Of a stretch of 64,000 bases of DNA, positions 63,623 to 64,000 are shown piece by piece. The translations under genes and the position numbers were made by a program. The stretch spans positions 186,001 to 250,000 of the forward strand of contig NZ_PTJO01000001.1 in the NCBI RefSeq assembly GCF_003716585.1, given 5' to 3'. Within the stretch, counting starts at the first letter, position 1, and each line of letters begins with the position of its first letter. The notes under the pieces were generated by a model. That model made no database searches and had not been told where the DNA came from. It worked only from the letters and a program-made list of their open reading frames with translations. The DNA is from Corynebacterium alimapuense (GTDB taxonomy: Bacteria > Actinomycetota > Actinomycetes > Mycobacteriales > Mycobacteriaceae).

Positions 63623-64000
63623 ATGAGTAACTCAACTACTTCCACTACTACTACGCAGACCACACCAAATATTACCGCGCGTTCAGTCGTTGGATTCTTA
63701 GTATTTTGCGAAATAGCCAGCGGATTCGTCCAAGGCTATTACCCCGCTTTACTTGCCGACATCGCAGCAAATTTGCAGGTCAGCGATGCTGACATTACCT
63801 GGTTTTTGACCGTGCAAACCCTCTCCGCAGCAGTCAGCGTCCCACTGCTTTCAAAATTGGGTGACATATACGGACACCGCCGAATCTTGCGCATCGCTAC
63901 TCTCTGCGTGCTCATCGGCGTATTCATCACTGCGTTGCTTCCCAGCTATCCAGTGGTTCTCGCCGCCCGCATCCTTGTCGGACCGCTAGCAGTCTGGTTG
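63623..64000 (+). CDS. Major facilitator superfamily transporter (5' part only)
   Basis: The first 126 residues of an MFS exporter; the gene runs off the window. After a Ser/Thr-rich N terminus (NSTTSTTTTQTT), helix 1 is VVGFLVFCEIASGF, and the conserved loop between helices 2 and 3 is KLGDIYGHRRILR (motif A). The sequence style fits the EmrB/QacA drug-exporter group. ATG 63623 follows the strong AAGGAGGA. Its substrate cannot be read from this part. A GTTAACC-type site upstream, shared with the arsenate-reductase-like genes, hints at common control. Confidence 0.85.
   Translation, partial: MSNSTTSTTTTQTTPNITARSVVGFLVFCEIASGFVQGYYPALLADIAANLQVSDADITWFLTVQTLSAAVSVPLLSKLGDIYGHRRILRIATLCVLIGVFITALLPSYPVVLAARILVGPLAVWL

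Overview
The window is chromosomal DNA of a Corynebacterium. It carries the mycolic-acid and arabinogalactan assembly cluster in the order usual for that genus: trmB, an NYN-domain gene, mmpL, accD3, pks13, fadD32, the mycoloyltransferases, aftB, ubiA, PAP2, glfT2, glf and a peptidoglycan-recognition amidase. Upstream lie the genes matching C. glutamicum NCgl2758-NCgl2765 (aftD, tmaT, lmcA, a membrane protein, a GT4 glycosyltransferase, mtrP, pck). Several starts are GTG or TTG and base composition is moderately GC-rich. I cannot name the species. All family assignments are by recognition of motifs and gene order, with no database search.

Layout. 1-3012: ferredoxin-NADP reductase (+), a possible 16-residue peptide, a strong terminator, and zinc alcohol dehydrogenase (-). 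3275-5310: an accessory islet with an intact IS5-family element, two coupled small genes (a secreted cysteine-containing protein and a small PLDc_N-like membrane protein), and the decayed 3' end of a related IS. 5599-14131: an Fe-S membrane oxidoreductase with a long Pro/Ala tail, a DUF1707 protein, alaT, a YibE/F protein, UDP-glucose dehydrogenase, dCTP deaminase and tRNA-Gly(CCC). 14205-18241: an intergenic palindromic repeat pair, a VanW protein, a GH3 lipoprotein, a universal stress protein and a DUF2613 protein. 18258-27157: aftD, tmaT, lmcA, a membrane protein, a GT4 and mtrP, which act on arabinogalactan, mycolate export and lipoarabinomannan. 27394-31005: pck and two poorly known genes. 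31136-36485: trmB, NYN protein, mmpL, flippase-like protein, DUF3054 protein. 36564-45181: a 32-residue small protein, accD3, pks13 and fadD32. 45306-55814: cutinase-like protein, DUF732-like lipoprotein, two mycoloyltransferases, aftB, ubiA, PAP2 phosphatase, glfT2. 56153-59042: two LMW-phosphatase/arsenate-reductase-like paralogues, one lacking its catalytic residues, and glf. 59236-64000: PGRP amidase with LGFP repeats, glpK, and the start of an MFS transporter.

How the genes work together. FadD32 activates the meromycolate chain, AccD3 takes part in making the carboxylated extender unit, and Pks13 condenses the two. MmpL, TmaT and MtrP are tied to export of trehalose monomycolate, and the mycoloyltransferases attach mycolates to arabinogalactan and trehalose. 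Glf and GlfT2 make the galactan. UbiA starts the synthesis of decaprenyl-phosphoryl-arabinose, the donor used by AftB and AftD. LmcA is required for lipoarabinomannan maturation.

Most notable for follow-up: the IS-flanked two-gene islet, the 32-residue gene beside accD3, the active/inactive LMW-phosphatase pair with a GTTAACC-type direct repeat shared with the MFS promoter region, and hairpins around the transposase and pks13 translation starts.
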